In this document: in pieces, positions 9,445 to 17,870 of the stretch | Position numbering within the stretch: position 1 is the first letter of the stretch | How the letters are laid out: each line of letters begins with the position of its first letter | Assembly (NCBI GenBank): GCA_013360485.1 | Contig: JABWBN010000018.1 | Span: forward strand, 1-34,891 | Length of the DNA: 34,891 nucleotides | Direction: 5' to 3' | Source: Burkholderiaceae bacterium | Lineage (GTDB): Bacteria; Pseudomonadota; Gammaproteobacteria; Burkholderiales; Burkholderiaceae_C | Position numbers and translations under genes: made by a program | Notes under the pieces: model-generated | The model's input: the letters and a program-made list of their open reading frames with translations, nothing else | Databases searched by the model: none | What the model was told of the DNA's origin: nothing

Positions 9445-11601
9445 TCAGGTGGATCGCGCCTTGCGGATCTGCTCGAGCACGTCCTTCGCGCTCGCCGGGA
9501 TCGGCGTGCCCGGGCCGTAGACCCCCTTGACACCGGCGCCGTAGAGGAAGTCGTAGTCCTGGGCAGGCACCACGCCGCCGACGAAGACGACGATGTCGTC
9601 ACCGCCTTGCTTCTTCAGTTCGGCAATGATGGCCGGCACCAGCGTCTTGTGGCCAGCAGCCAATGTGGAGATGCCCACCGCGTGCACGTCGTTCTCGATG
9701 GCCTGGCGAGCGCATTCCTCGGGGGTCTGGAACAGCGGGCCGATGTCGACATCGAAGCCGAGGTCGGCGAAGGCCGTGGCCACGACCTTGGCACCGCGGT
9801 CGTGTCCATCCTGGCCGAGCTTGGCGATCATCACGCGCGGACGGCGCCCGGCCTGCTCGGCGAAAGCGTCGATCTCTGCCTTGAGCTTGTCCCAGCCCTC
9901 GGCACTGTCGTAGGCAGCAGCGTACACACCGGTCACCTTCTGGATGTCGGCGCGGTGGCGGCCGAAGACGGCCTCCAGCGCGTCGGAAACTTCGCCCACG
10001 GTAGCACGCAGGCGGATGGCGTCGATGCTCAGGGCCAGCAGGTTGCCCTGCCCGCTGCGCGCCGCGGCGGTCAGCGCCTCGAGCGCGGCACGCACGGCGG
10101 CCGCATCGCGGTTGGCCTTGATGCGCTGCAGCCGGGCGATCTGCTGCTCGCGCACCTTGACGTTGTCGACTTCGAGGATGTCGACCGGGTCTTCCTTGGC
10201 CAGCCGGTACTTGTTGACGCCGACGATGACGTCCTTGCCCGAGTCGATGCGTGCCTGCTTTTCGGCGGCACTGGCTTCGATCTTGAGCTTGGCCCAGCCC
10301 GAGTCGACCGCCTTGGTCATGCCACCCATCGCCTCGACCTCCTCGATGATGGCCCAAGCCTGCTCGACCATGTCCTGGGTGAGTCTCTCCATCATGTACG
10401 AGCCGGCCCACGGGTCGACCACGTTCGTGATGTGGGTCTCTTCCTGGATGATGAGCTGCGTGTTGCGGGCAATGCGCGAGCTGAACTCGGTGGGCAGGGC
10501 AATGGCCTCGTCGAAGCTGTTGGTGTGCAGGCTCTGCGTACCGCCAAAGACCGCGGCCATCGCTTCGATCGTCGTACGCACCACGTTGTTGTACGGATCC
10601 TGCTCGGTCAGGCTCCAGCCGGACGTCTGGCAGTGCGTGCGCAGCATCAGGCTCTTCGGGTTGCGCGCACCGAAACCCTTCATGATGCGGCACCACAGCA
10701 GGCGCGCGGCGCGCATCTTGGCGATCTCGAGATAGAAGTTCATGCCGATCGCCCAGAAGAACGACAGCCGCCCGGCGAACTCGTCGACATCCAGCCCCTT
10801 GGCCAGCGCCGTCTTCACGTACTCCTTGCCGTCGGCCAGCGTGAAGGCCAACTCCAGCGCCTGGTTGGCGCCGGCTTCCTGCATGTGGTAGCCGGAAATC
10901 GAGATCGAGTTGAACTTCGGCATCTTCTGCGCCGTGTACTCGATGATGTCGCCGATGATCCGCATCGATGGCGCCGGCGGGTAGATGTAGGTGTTACGGA
11001 CCATGAACTCCTTGAGGATGTCGTTCTGGATGGTCCCGGAGAGCTGCGCCTGCGGCACGCCCTGCTCCTCGGCCGCGACCACATAGCCCGCGAGCACCGG
11101 CAGCACCGCACCGTTCATCGTCATGGACACGCTCACCTTGTCCAGCGGGATGGCGTCGAACAGGATCTTCATGTCCTCGACCGAGTCGATGGCCACCCCG
11201 GCCTTGCCGACGTCACCGGTGACGCGCGGATGATCGCTGTCGTAGCCGCGATGGGTGGCCAGGTCGAACGCCACGCTCACGCCCTGCCCGCCGGCAGCCA
11301 GGGCCTTGCGGTAGAAGGCGTTGCTCTCCTCGGCCGTTGAAAAGCCCGCATACTGGCGGATCGTCCACGGCCGCACCGCGTACATCGTGGCCTGCGGGCC
11401 GCGGATGAAGGGCTCGAAGCCGGGCAGGGTGTCGGCATGCGGCAGGCCCGCGGTGTCGGCCGCCGTGTACAGCGGTTTGACGGTGATGCCTTCCGGCGTG
11501 ATCCAGCTCAGCGCCTGCACATCGCCGCCGGGGGCTGACTTCGCGGCAGCCTGCTGCCACTGCGCCACGGTGGCTTGCGTGAATTCGGGGAGGTTCGACA
11601 T
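9445..11601 (-). CDS. scpA: Methylmalonyl-CoA mutase (single-chain, B12-dependent)
   Basis: This enzyme rearranges (R)-methylmalonyl-CoA to succinyl-CoA using adenosylcobalamin. The 718-residue chain has both parts. The substrate-binding TIM barrel contains [19 protein letters not shown] and [19 protein letters not shown]. The C-terminal B12-binding Rossmann domain (about 585-715) carries DGHDRG, with the cobalt-ligand His600. [16 protein letters not shown] is typical of true methylmalonyl-CoA mutases rather than ethylmalonyl- or isobutyryl-CoA mutases. ATG 11601 has AAAAGGG seven bases upstream; the frame extends a little further, into the promoter. It is the first gene of the operon. A promoter with a palindrome in its spacer lies at 11629-11658, shared with the divergent FCD-type regulator. 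Confidence 0.96.
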   Translation of the reverse strand: MSNLPEFTQATVAQWQQAAAKSAPGGDVQALSWITPEGITVKPLYTAADTAGLPHADTLPGFEPFIRGPQATMYAVRPWTIRQYAGFSTAEESNAFYRKALAAGGQGVSVAFDLATHRGYDSDHPRVTGDVGKAGVAIDSVEDMKILFDAIPLDKVSVSMTMNGAVLPVLAGYVVAAEEQGVPQAQLSGTIQNDILKEFMVRNTYIYPPAPSMRIIGDIIEYTAQKMPKFNSISISGYHMQEAGANQALELAFTLADGKEYVKTALAKGLDVDEFAGRLSFFWAIGMNFYLEIAKMRAARLLWCRIMKGFGARNPKSLMLRTHCQTSGWSLTEQDPYNNVVRTTIEAMAAVFGGTQSLHTNSFDEAIALPTEFSSRIARNTQLIIQEETHITNVVDPWAGSYMMERLTQDMVEQAWAIIEEVEAMGGMTKAVDSGWAKLKIEASAAEKQARIDSGKDVIVGVNKYRLAKEDPVDILEVDNVKVREQQIARLQRIKANRDAAAVRAALEALTAAARSGQGNLLALSIDAIRLRATVGEVSDALEAVFGRHRADIQKVTGVYAAAYDSAEGWDKLKAEIDAFAEQAGRRPRVMIAKLGQDGHDRGAKVVATAFADLGFDVDIGPLFQTPEECARQAIENDVHAVGISTLAAGHKTLVPAIIAELKKQGGDDIVVFVGGVVPAQDYDFLYGAGVKGVYGPGTPIPASAKDVLEQIRKARST

Positions 11602-11619
11602 GGCTGGGCCCTTTTCAAC

Positions 11620-11658
11620 TTGCCGCGCATGATACATGATGCATAATTATGAATTCAA
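11620..11658. promoter_or_regulatory. Overlapping divergent promoters with palindromic operator between scpA and the FCD regulator
   Basis: This is an AT-rich island in GC-rich DNA. On the minus strand, TTGAAT (11653-11658) and TATCAT (11629-11634) are spaced by 18 bases. They would start transcription about 20 bases before the mutase ATG. On the plus strand, TTGCCG (11620-11625) and CATAAT (11642-11647) are spaced by 16 bases. The perfect palindrome CATAATTATG (11642-11651) lies in the first spacer and over the second -10 box. A second, looser repeat, GCAT-N8-ATGC, spans 11627-11642. The arrangement suggests that the divergent GntR protein represses both genes. Promoter and operator calls are by eye. 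Confidence 0.5.
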
Positions 11659-11719
11659 ATCCTGCGCGAACCTGACACGACGGCCGGCGCCGGCCTCCGT
11701 GGCGGCGCTCGCAGCAGGA

Positions 11720-12418
11720 ATGAATTCGCCCCGCCATCTTCGAACGCAGCAGGCCCGCTTGTCCACCGCCGTTTCCAACGTCGACGCCACGCCGCTCACC
11801 CCCCGTGCGCTATACCAGGAGGTGGCCGAACGCCTGCGCCAGCAGATCTTCCGGCGGGAACTCGAACCCGGCAGTTGGATCGACGAGCAGAGGCTGGCCC
11901 ACGAATACGGCATCAGCCGCACACCGCTGCGCGAGGCGCTGAAAGTGCTGGCCGTCGAGGGACTGGTCACGATGAAGGTGCGCCGCGGCGCCTACGTCAC
12001 CGAGATGTCGGTAGAGGACGTCCGGCAGATCTACCACCTGCTCGCGCTGCTCGAAAGCGATGCCGCAGCGACGGTCGCCGCCAAGGGCGATGTCGCGCAG
12101 CGGGCCGAGCTTGCGGCCTTGCACCAGCAGCTCGAAAAGCAGGTGCGCCAGCGTGACGCCTTCTTTGCCACGAACGAGCGCTTCCACCTGCGGTTGCTCG
12201 AGATGGCGGGCAACCGTTGGTCGCAGCAGGTCGTGAATGACTTGCGCAAGGTGATGAAGCTCAACCGCCACCACTCCCTGTTCAAGCAGGGGCGGCTCGC
12301 GGAGTCGCTGGCCGAGCACCGCGCGCTCATGCACGCGCTCGAGGCGGGCGACGCCGAGGCGACCCGCAACTTGATGCGCCAGCACTTCGACAACGGACTG
12401 GCCGCGGCATCCGGCTAG
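11720..12418 (+). CDS. GntR-family transcriptional regulator, FadR/FCD subfamily
   Basis: A 232-residue regulator. The N-terminal winged helix-turn-helix (about 28-95) contains QRLAHEYGISRTPLREALKV and VRRGAYVTEM. The C-terminal FCD ligand-binding domain (about 98-225) has the three metal-type histidines in ERFHLRLLEMAGN, AEHRALMHAL and MRQHFDNG. FCD domains of this kind often bind small carboxylates or acyl derivatives through a metal. It is divergent from the mutase gene, so a propionate or methylmalonyl-CoA signal is a reasonable guess. The frame opens at 11636, but that start would overlap the operator and lie before the predicted transcription start. I therefore prefer ATG 11720, although its GGA is too close to be an ideal ribosome-binding site. 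An internal GTG further in is possible. Confidence 0.85.
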   Translation: MNSPRHLRTQQARLSTAVSNVDATPLTPRALYQEVAERLRQQIFRRELEPGSWIDEQRLAHEYGISRTPLREALKVLAVEGLVTMKVRRGAYVTEMSVEDVRQIYHLLALLESDAAATVAAKGDVAQRAELAALHQQLEKQVRQRDAFFATNERFHLRLLEMAGNRWSQQVVNDLRKVMKLNRHHSLFKQGRLAESLAEHRALMHALEAGDAEATRNLMRQHFDNGLAAASG

Positions 12419-12503
12419 GTGCGTGGGCGGCAACAGGCTGCCTTCGGGGCTGTCCGGAACGTTCGGCCAAACCCTCGATCGGTGCCGATCGAGCACAGAC
12501 TGC

Positions 12504-12530
12504 TAAAGTCCGCGCGGCGATGACCGATCT
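12504..12530 (+). promoter_or_regulatory. Candidate sigma-28 (FliA) promoter upstream of the PilZ gene
   Basis: TAAA (12504-12507) is followed by 15 bases and then ACCGATCT (12523-12530). The known FliA consensus is TAAA-N15-GCCGATAA, so the -35 core is exact and the -10 matches at five of eight positions, including the CCGAT core. The predicted start would give a leader of about 110 bases before the PilZ ATG at 12646. A similar element lies before the next gene at 13104. The rest of 12419-12645 holds only the inverted repeat at 12561. Confidence 0.5.
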
Positions 12531-12560
12531 GGCTGTGATGCAGGATCGGGTGCGCAGTCG

Positions 12561-12582
12561 ATGACCCGCCCGTTCGGGTCAT
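12561..12582. repeat. Inverted repeat in the PilZ leader
   Basis: ATGACCCG and CGGGTCAT form a perfect 8-base inverted repeat around the 6-base loop CCCGTT. It lies between the candidate sigma-28 promoter and the PilZ start, about 64 bases before the ATG. No T-run follows, so it is not a standard terminator. It could be an RNA hairpin or an operator. A shorter related motif, GACCCG-AA-CGGG, occurs in the leader of the next gene near 13202-13213. Confidence 0.4.
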
Positions 12583-12645
12583 GGGTCGGGCCAGGGCAGT
12601 CGGTGGAACCCGATCCGAGTCTCGAGACACCAGGCGGAGAGCCAG

Positions 12646-13038
12646 ATGCCCAACCCGTTCGAAGCTGTCGAAGAACCGCGGCCAGGCGCAGCCGAGACCG
12701 GCGCTTCGGGTGCCGAGCGCCGCGCGGCTATTCGGCGCCCGCTGCGTGCGCAGGCCATGGTGCTGTTGCCCGGGTTACCGGGACGGCCCTGCAAGACGGT
12801 GGACATCTCTGAAAGCGGCATCTGCGTCACCATGGCAGAGGCGCTGGCCTCGGGAACCCATTGCCTGGTGGGATTCGAGTTGCCCGATCGTCAAGGCAAT
12901 CGCAAACGGCATCAGGCCCGCGCGCGGGTGGTGCACTCGGTCCTCGCGAGCAACAGCGATGGGTTCAAGGTCGGGATGCAGTTCGGGGAGGTTCCCGACG
13001 CGGCTCTACTGGCGATCCAGGCCTTCGTGCGAGAGTGA
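12646..13038 (+). CDS. PilZ-domain protein (cyclic di-GMP binding)
   Basis: A 130-residue, single-domain PilZ protein. The two cyclic di-GMP motifs are both present: RRPLR (Arg30-Arg34, the RxxxR element) and DISESG (Asp53, Ser55, Gly58, the D/NxSxxG element). The rest is the small beta barrel plus a final helix. The first 22 residues are a flexible, Ala/Glu/Pro-rich lead. ATG 12646 is preceded by GGAG seven bases before it. There is no second domain, so it probably acts as a stand-alone adaptor that changes partner when cyclic di-GMP rises. A sigma-28-like promoter upstream would place it in the motility regulon and suggests a role in controlling flagellar or surface behaviour. The partner is unknown. 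Confidence 0.88.
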   Translation: MPNPFEAVEEPRPGAAETGASGAERRAAIRRPLRAQAMVLLPGLPGRPCKTVDISESGICVTMAEALASGTHCLVGFELPDRQGNRKRHQARARVVHSVLASNSDGFKVGMQFGEVPDAALLAIQAFVRE

Positions 13039-13103
13039 ATACCCTCAGTCGCCATCCCCGCAACGTGTGAGATTTGCACACTGATCCCCTGAACGAGGGG
13101 GGT

Positions 13104-13130
13104 TAAAGTCCGCTCCGGACGGCTCGATGA
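13104..13130 (+). promoter_or_regulatory. Second candidate sigma-28 (FliA) promoter, upstream of the 77-residue gene
   Basis: TAAA (13104-13107), 15 bases, then CTCGATGA (13123-13130). The -35 is exact, followed by the same GTCC extension as at 12508, and the -10 matches the consensus at five of eight positions. It lies 147 bases before the ATG at 13251, compared with 142 bases for the PilZ gene. Directly upstream is a short hairpin, CCCCT-GAACG-AGGGG (13086-13100), without a T-run. Nothing else is evident in 13039-13250. Confidence 0.42.
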
Positions 13131-13250
13131 GAGCGTCGCGAGCTTGGCACCAAACGCCATGCCCTGGACCCGGCTCGGCAACTCGGACAGTGTCCGTGGT
13201 TGACCCGAACGGGCCGTGCCCCACCGTCTGGATCCCACAGGAGCGAGAAG

Positions 13251-13484
13251 ATGTCGCAGAAGTTCAGCGCCCCCGCCCACGGCCAAGCCGACAGCGCCCG
13301 CCATTCGGTGCGCACAGGCTGGCTGCGACAGATCGTCGGGGGTCGCGGCGACCGGGATTTCACCCCGACGCGAGCGGACGGTTTTGCCGATACCGAGGCC
13401 CATGGGTTCCCGGATACCGAACCGCTGCCGTTGGCAGAGCTCCCCCACCATCGCCACGTTGCACCTGCGCTCGAGCGGGCCTGA
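13251..13484 (+). CDS. Small hypothetical protein, 77 aa
   Basis: I do not recognise this protein. ATG 13251 has an excellent ribosome-binding site, CAGGAG nine bases upstream, which is the main reason for calling it. The product begins MSQKFSAPAHGQADSARHSV. It has a basic central part (RTGWLRQIVGGRGDRDF) and a His/Pro/Glu-rich tail, with no signal peptide or membrane segment. It looks largely disordered. An upstream element resembling a sigma-28 promoter mirrors the one before the PilZ gene. The two genes may therefore be expressed together in the flagellar regulon, although each would have its own promoter. It is not similar to FlgM by eye. Confidence 0.5.
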   Translation: MSQKFSAPAHGQADSARHSVRTGWLRQIVGGRGDRDFTPTRADGFADTEAHGFPDTEPLPLAELPHHRHVAPALERA

Positions 13485-13502
13485 GACCGCGCAACGAGCG
13501 CG

Positions 13503-13521
13503 GCCGGACTACCGGTCCGGC
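13503..13521. repeat. Hairpin after the 77-residue gene
   Basis: GCCGGAC and GTCCGGC form a perfect 7-base stem around TACCG, 18 bases after the stop of the small gene. A weak T-stretch (GTTT) follows a few bases later on the plus strand. It may end transcription of the small gene, but the T-run is too poor for a firm terminator call. The remaining intergenic bases to 13624 show nothing else. Confidence 0.3.
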
Positions 13522-13624
13522 ACTGCGTTTCGGCAGCGAGTGCCTGGCGAACGCCACCAACGGCCGCCCGACGCGCGAAGGAGCGCACTGAGGCGCCCCT
13601 TCCTGGCCGCGCCGGTGCTAACGG

Positions 13625-14935
13625 TCAGCGCTGCCCGATCGGCTTGACGTCGCGCTTGACCGATCCCACGAACAACTGCCGCGGGCGACCGATCTTGTAT
13701 TCCGGGTCGGCGATCATCTCGTTGAGCTGGGCGATCCAACCGACCGTGCGCGCCAACGCGAAGATCGCGGTGAACAGCGCAACCGGGATGCCGATCGCGC
13801 GCTGCACGATGCCCGAGTAGAAATCGACGTTCGGGTAGAGCTTGCGGGCGACGAAGTACTCGTCTTCCAGCGCGATCTTCTCGAGCGCCATCGCCAGCTT
13901 GAACATCGGGTCGTTGCCCAGGCCGAGTGCACCCAGCACCTCGTGGCAGGTCTCGCGCATCAGCTTGGCGCGCGGGTCGTAGTTCTTGTAGACCCGATGG
14001 CCGAAGCCCATCAGCTTGACGCTGGAGTTCTTGTCCTTGACCTGCTTGATGAACTCGCCGATCTTCTCGACGCCCCCCTGGCGCTGGATGTCCTCCAGCA
14101 TGTTCAGCGCGGCTTCGTTCGCGCCGCCGTGCGCCGGGCCCCACAGGCAGGCCACGCCCGCGGCGATGGCGGCGAACGGGTTGGTGCCCGAGCTGCCGCA
14201 CAGGCGCACGGTGGAGGTGGACGCGTTCTGCTCGTGGTCGGCATGCAGGATGAAGATGCGGTCCATCGCGCGCACCAGCACCTCGTTGGGCTCGTAGTCG
14301 TCGCAGGGCGTCGCGAACATCATCCGCATGAAGTTCGCCGCGTATGACAGCTTGTTGCGCGGATACATGTACGGCTGGCCCATGCTGTACTTGTAGGCCA
14401 TGGCCACCAGCGTGGGCATCTTGGCGATCAGGCGGATCGCGGCGATCTCGCGGTGCTGCGCGTTGTTGATGTCGGTGCTGTCGTGATAGAAGGCCGACAG
14501 CGCACCCACCAGCCCGGTCATGATGGCCATCGGGTGCGCATCACGCCGGAAACCACGCAGGAAGAACTGCATCTGCTCGTTGACCATGGTGTGGTTGGTC
14601 ACGCGCGCGGTGAAATCAACCTTCTGCTTCTCGTTGGGCAGGTCTCCGTACAGCAGCAGGTGGCAGGTTTCGAGGAAGTCGCAGTTCACTGCCAGCTGCT
14701 CGATCGGGTAGCCGCGATACAGCAGCTCGCCCTTGTCGCCGTCGATGTAGGTGATCGTGGAGTTGCACGATGCGGTCGACAGGAAGCCCGGGTCGTAGGT
14801 GAACTTGCCGGTCTGGCCATACAACTTGCGGATGTCGATCACATCGGGACCGATGGAACCCTTGTAGATCGGCAGTTCCATGCTGGGGCTGCCGTCGGAG
14901 AACGACAGGGTGGCTTTCACGTCGGAGGGGGTCAT
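13625..14935 (-). CDS. gltA: Citrate synthase (type I/II hexameric form)
   Basis: This enzyme condenses acetyl-CoA and oxaloacetate to citrate. At 436 residues it is close to the 427 of the E. coli enzyme. The catalytic residues are His269 in [10 protein letters not shown], His313 in [13 protein letters not shown] and Asp371 in YPNVDFYSG. The N-terminal domain with [20 protein letters not shown] is typical of the Gram-negative, often NADH-inhibited enzymes. Two ATGs lie six bases apart. I chose 14935 because AAGGGA is at the right distance from it, whereas the ATG at 14941 is too close. It is the last gene of the sdh cluster, 17 bases after sdhE, so it is probably co-transcribed with succinate dehydrogenase. 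Confidence 0.97.
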   Translation of the reverse strand: MTPSDVKATLSFSDGSPSMELPIYKGSIGPDVIDIRKLYGQTGKFTYDPGFLSTASCNSTITYIDGDKGELLYRGYPIEQLAVNCDFLETCHLLLYGDLPNEKQKVDFTARVTNHTMVNEQMQFFLRGFRRDAHPMAIMTGLVGALSAFYHDSTDINNAQHREIAAIRLIAKMPTLVAMAYKYSMGQPYMYPRNKLSYAANFMRMMFATPCDDYEPNEVLVRAMDRIFILHADHEQNASTSTVRLCGSSGTNPFAAIAAGVACLWGPAHGGANEAALNMLEDIQRQGGVEKIGEFIKQVKDKNSSVKLMGFGHRVYKNYDPRAKLMRETCHEVLGALGLGNDPMFKLAMALEKIALEDEYFVARKLYPNVDFYSGIVQRAIGIPVALFTAIFALARTVGWIAQLNEMIADPEYKIGRPRQLFVGSVKRDVKPIGQR

Positions 14936-14952
14936 GGGCATTCCCTTTCTGG

Positions 14953-15336
14953 TCAATCTCGTTGCGGTGCCGCAGCAGGACGCTCGCGCAGCATGCCAAG
15001 TACGTCGATCACCTCGGGCGCCGCCAGCGCGCCCTCGGGCTCCCGGCGCCGCAGCAGCAGGTCGAGCAAATCGTTATCGGCCAGGTCCATCAGCTGCTGT
15101 AGCCCCGCCGCATGCCGCACCGTCAGTGCAGCCTCATGGCGCTTGAAGAACCGCTCGATGAACAAGTCGTTCTCGAGCAGGCCGCGCCGGCAGCGCCAAC
15201 GCAGCCGGCTCAAGGCGGTGCTGTCGAGCAAGGCGTCGCCCGCACCACAGGATCCGCGCGGTCCCGACGAACTCGGTCCACTGGGGACGGCCTCCTGTAA
15301 AGCAGGCACCACAGGCGCGGCGAGGCTGCGATTCAT
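14953..15336 (-). CDS. sdhE: SdhE-type FAD assembly factor with N-terminal extension
   Basis: SdhE promotes covalent attachment of FAD to SdhA. The family core is clear from residue 44 onward: [20 protein letters not shown], including the RGxxE motif needed for flavinylation. A helical remainder with [13 protein letters not shown] follows. The protein has 127 residues against about 80-95 for the family. The extra part is an N-terminal Pro/Ser/Gly/Ala-rich stretch of about 40 residues without predicted structure. ATG 15336 overlaps the sdhB stop as ATGA, which supports this long form; a later GTG would give a more typical length. Its place between sdhB and gltA is common in betaproteobacteria. 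Confidence 0.88.
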   Translation of the reverse strand: MNRSLAAPVVPALQEAVPSGPSSSGPRGSCGAGDALLDSTALSRLRWRCRRGLLENDLFIERFFKRHEAALTVRHAAGLQQLMDLADNDLLDLLLRRREPEGALAAPEVIDVLGMLRERPAAAPQRD

Positions 15337-16037
15337 ACCGTACGCCGGACCATCAGTTCCTTGATCTTGCCGATGGCCCGGGTCGGGTTGAGACCCTTGG
15401 GGCAGACATCGACGCAGTTCATGATGGTGTGGCAGCGGAACAGCCGGTACGGATCTTCCAGGTTGTCCAGCCGCTCGCCCGTGGCCTGGTCGCGGCTGTC
15501 GGCAATGAAGCGATAGGCCTGCAGCAAACCGGCCGGGCCGACGAACTTGTCGGGGTTCCACCAGAAGCTCGGGCAGCTCGTGGAGCAGCTGGCGCACAGG
15601 ATGCACTCGTACAACCCGTTGAGCTCGTCGCGCTCCTCGGGCGACTGCAAGCGCTCCTTCTCGGGTGGCGGCGTGTCGTTGACGAGGTAAGGCTTGATGC
15701 TGTGGTACTGCTTGAAGAACAGCGTCATGTCCACGATCAGGTCGCGGATGACGGGCAGCCCCGGCAGCGGCTTGAGCACGATCGGGTCCTTCAGATCGCG
15801 CATGTTGGTCAGGCACGCGAGCCCGTTCTTGCCATTGATGTTCATGGCATCGGAGCCGCACACGCCCTCGCGGCACGAGCGACGGAAGCTGAGCGTGGGG
15901 TCGACCGACTTCAGCTTCAGCAGCGCATCGAGCAGCATGCGCTCGGAGCCGTCGAGCTCGACCTCGAGGGTCTGCATGTAGGGCTTGGCATCCTTATCGG
16001 GATCGTAGCGGTAGATCTGGAAAGTGCGTTTGGCCAT
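15333..16037 (-). CDS. sdhB: Succinate dehydrogenase iron-sulfur subunit
   Basis: This subunit carries electrons from SdhA to quinone through three Fe-S clusters. It has 234 residues (E. coli 238). The [2Fe-2S] ligands are Cys55, Cys60, Asp63 and Cys75 (CREGVCGSDAM ... LAC), with the same spacing as E. coli. The ferredoxin-like half provides Cys145, Cys148, Cys151 and Cys155 (CILCASCSTSC) and Cys202, Cys208 and Cys212 (CHTIMNCVDVC) for the [4Fe-4S] and [3Fe-4S] clusters. WW at 159-160 borders the quinone site. ATG 16037 fits the family start; the longer open frame upstream is antisense noise within sdhA. There are 17 bases to sdhA, and the stop overlaps the sdhE start. Confidence 0.98.
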   Translation of the reverse strand: MAKRTFQIYRYDPDKDAKPYMQTLEVELDGSERMLLDALLKLKSVDPTLSFRRSCREGVCGSDAMNINGKNGLACLTNMRDLKDPIVLKPLPGLPVIRDLIVDMTLFFKQYHSIKPYLVNDTPPPEKERLQSPEERDELNGLYECILCASCSTSCPSFWWNPDKFVGPAGLLQAYRFIADSRDQATGERLDNLEDPYRLFRCHTIMNCVDVCPKGLNPTRAIGKIKELMVRRTV

Positions 16038-16054
16038 GACTTGCGATCCCGATG

Positions 16055-17860
16055 TCAGAACGTGCGAACCTTCGGCGGCACACTGTCCACCGTGAGTGGC
16101 TTGAGATTCACCGGCTTGTAGGCCAGTCGGTTGCCCTGTGAATACCACAGCGTGTGCTTCATCCACTCGGCGTCGTTGCGGCCCAGCGGACACTGCGGGT
16201 CATCGGCACCGCGCTCATAGTCCTTCACGGTGTGCGCCCCGCGGCACTCGTGGCGCGCCGCCGCCGACTCGATCGTGGCCTGGGCCACCTCGATCAGGTT
16301 CTCGACTTCCAGTGCCTCGATGCGTGCGGTGTTGAACACCTTGCTCTTGTCTTTGAGCGTGATGCCGGCCACGCGCTCGCGCAGCGCGGCGATCTTCTTC
16401 GTGCCCTCGTCCATGGTGGCCTGTGTACGGAACACGCCGGCGTGCTTTTGCATCGTGTCGCGCAGGTCGTTGGCCACGTCCTGCGCATACTCGCCGGCGT
16501 TGGAAGCGTCGAGCTTGGCGATGCGGGCCAGCGAATAGTCGGCCGCGTCGGCTGGCAGCGGCTTGTGGGCACGCGACTCCTTGGCCAGTTGCTCGACGAT
16601 GTGGTTGCCCGCCGCGCGTCCGAACACCAGCAGGTCGAGCAGCGAATTGGTTCCCAGGCGGTTGGCGCCGTGCACGCTGACGCATGCGCACTCGCCCACC
16701 GCGTACAGCCCGTTGACGATGGAACGCGGGTCGCCGTCGCGGGGCACGACGACCTGACCGGTGATGCTGGCCGGAATGCCGCCCATCTGGTAGTGCAACG
16801 TCGGCACCACGGGAATCGGCTCCTTGGTGATGTCGACATTGGCAAAGTTGTGGCCAATCTCGAACACGCTCGGCAGCCGCTTGAGAATGGTGTCGCCGCC
16901 CAGGTGGGTCATATCGAGATTGATGTAGTCCTTGTTCGGACCGCAACCTCGCCCTTCCTTGATCTCCTGGTCCATGCAGCGCGAAACGAAGTCGCGCGGA
17001 GCCAAGTCCTTCAGCGTCGGCGCGTAGCGTTCCATGAAGCGCTCGCCGTTGACGTTGCGCAGAATCGCGCCCTCGCCACGGCAGCCTTCGGTGAGCAGCA
17101 CCCCTGCGTTGTGCACGCCGGTGGGGTGGAACTGCCAGAACTCCATGTCCTGCAGCGGTACACCCGCCCGCGCAGCCATGCCCAGGCCATCGCCCGTGTT
17201 GATGAAGGCATTGGTGCTGGCAGCATAGATGCGGCCGGCCCCGCCGGTGGCCAGCAGCGTGACCTTGGCCTGCAGGATGTGGACCTCTCCGGTTTCCATC
17301 TCGAGCGCGGTCACACCCAGCACATCGCCTTCGGCGTTGCGGATGAGGTCGAGCGCCATCCACTCGACGAAGAACTGCGTGCGCGCCTTCACGTTCTGCT
17401 GGTACAGCGTGTGCAGCATCGCGTGGCCGGTGCGGTCGGCGGCGGCGCAGGCGCGTTGCACCGGCTTTTCACCGTAGTTCGCGGTGTGGCCACCAAATGG
17501 GCGCTGATAGATCGTGCCGTCCGGGTTGCGGTCGAACGGCATGCCGAAGTGCTCGAGCTCGTAGACGACCTTGGGCGCCTCACGGCACATGAACTCGATG
17601 GCATCCTGGTCGCCGAGCCAGTCGGACCCCTTGACGGTGTCGTAGAAGTGGAAGTGCCAGTTGTCCTCGCTCATGTTGCCCAGGCTGGCGCCGATGCCGC
17701 CCTGGGCCGCGACGGTGTGCGAGCGGGTGGGAAACACCTTGGTGAGCACGGCCACGTTCAGCCCGGCGCGGGCCAGTTGCAGCGAGGCGCGCATGCCGGA
17801 GCCGCCGGCCCCGACGATGACGACGTCGAACTTGCGGGTGGGGAGGGAATGGGTTGTCAT
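16055..17860 (-). CDS. sdhA: Succinate dehydrogenase flavoprotein subunit
   Basis: The catalytic subunit oxidises succinate to fumarate with covalently bound FAD. It has 601 residues. The Rossmann motif VGAGGSGMRA is at about 17-26. The FAD-linked histidine is His48 in RSHTVAAQGG. Active-site motifs include EFWQFHPTG, HYQMGGI and HGANRLGTNSLLDLLVFGRAAG. The C-terminal part ends in the expected RLAYKPVNLKPL. ATG 17860 has a strong purine-rich site (GAAGAGAAGAAG) that overlaps the end of sdhD, ten bases away. The gene is part of the sdhCDABE-gltA cluster, and the protein faces the cytoplasm on the membrane-anchored complex. Confidence 0.98.
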   Translation of the reverse strand: MTTHSLPTRKFDVVIVGAGGSGMRASLQLARAGLNVAVLTKVFPTRSHTVAAQGGIGASLGNMSEDNWHFHFYDTVKGSDWLGDQDAIEFMCREAPKVVYELEHFGMPFDRNPDGTIYQRPFGGHTANYGEKPVQRACAAADRTGHAMLHTLYQQNVKARTQFFVEWMALDLIRNAEGDVLGVTALEMETGEVHILQAKVTLLATGGAGRIYAASTNAFINTGDGLGMAARAGVPLQDMEFWQFHPTGVHNAGVLLTEGCRGEGAILRNVNGERFMERYAPTLKDLAPRDFVSRCMDQEIKEGRGCGPNKDYINLDMTHLGGDTILKRLPSVFEIGHNFANVDITKEPIPVVPTLHYQMGGIPASITGQVVVPRDGDPRSIVNGLYAVGECACVSVHGANRLGTNSLLDLLVFGRAAGNHIVEQLAKESRAHKPLPADAADYSLARIAKLDASNAGEYAQDVANDLRDTMQKHAGVFRTQATMDEGTKKIAALRERVAGITLKDKSKVFNTARIEALEVENLIEVAQATIESAAARHECRGAHTVKDYERGADDPQCPLGRNDAEWMKHTLWYSQGNRLAYKPVNLKPLTVDSVPPKVRTF

Positions 17861-17870
17861 CTTCTTCTCT

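Noticed and set aside
11636-11719. N-terminal extension of the FCD regulator starting at ATG 11636
   Set aside because: The start lies inside the operator/promoter island and would precede the predicted transcription start. The encoded 28 residues have no family similarity.
13086-13100. CCCCT-GAACG-AGGGG hairpin as a terminator of the PilZ gene
   Set aside because: The stem is only five bases and no T-run follows; it is immediately before a promoter-like -35 box. Left as a note only.
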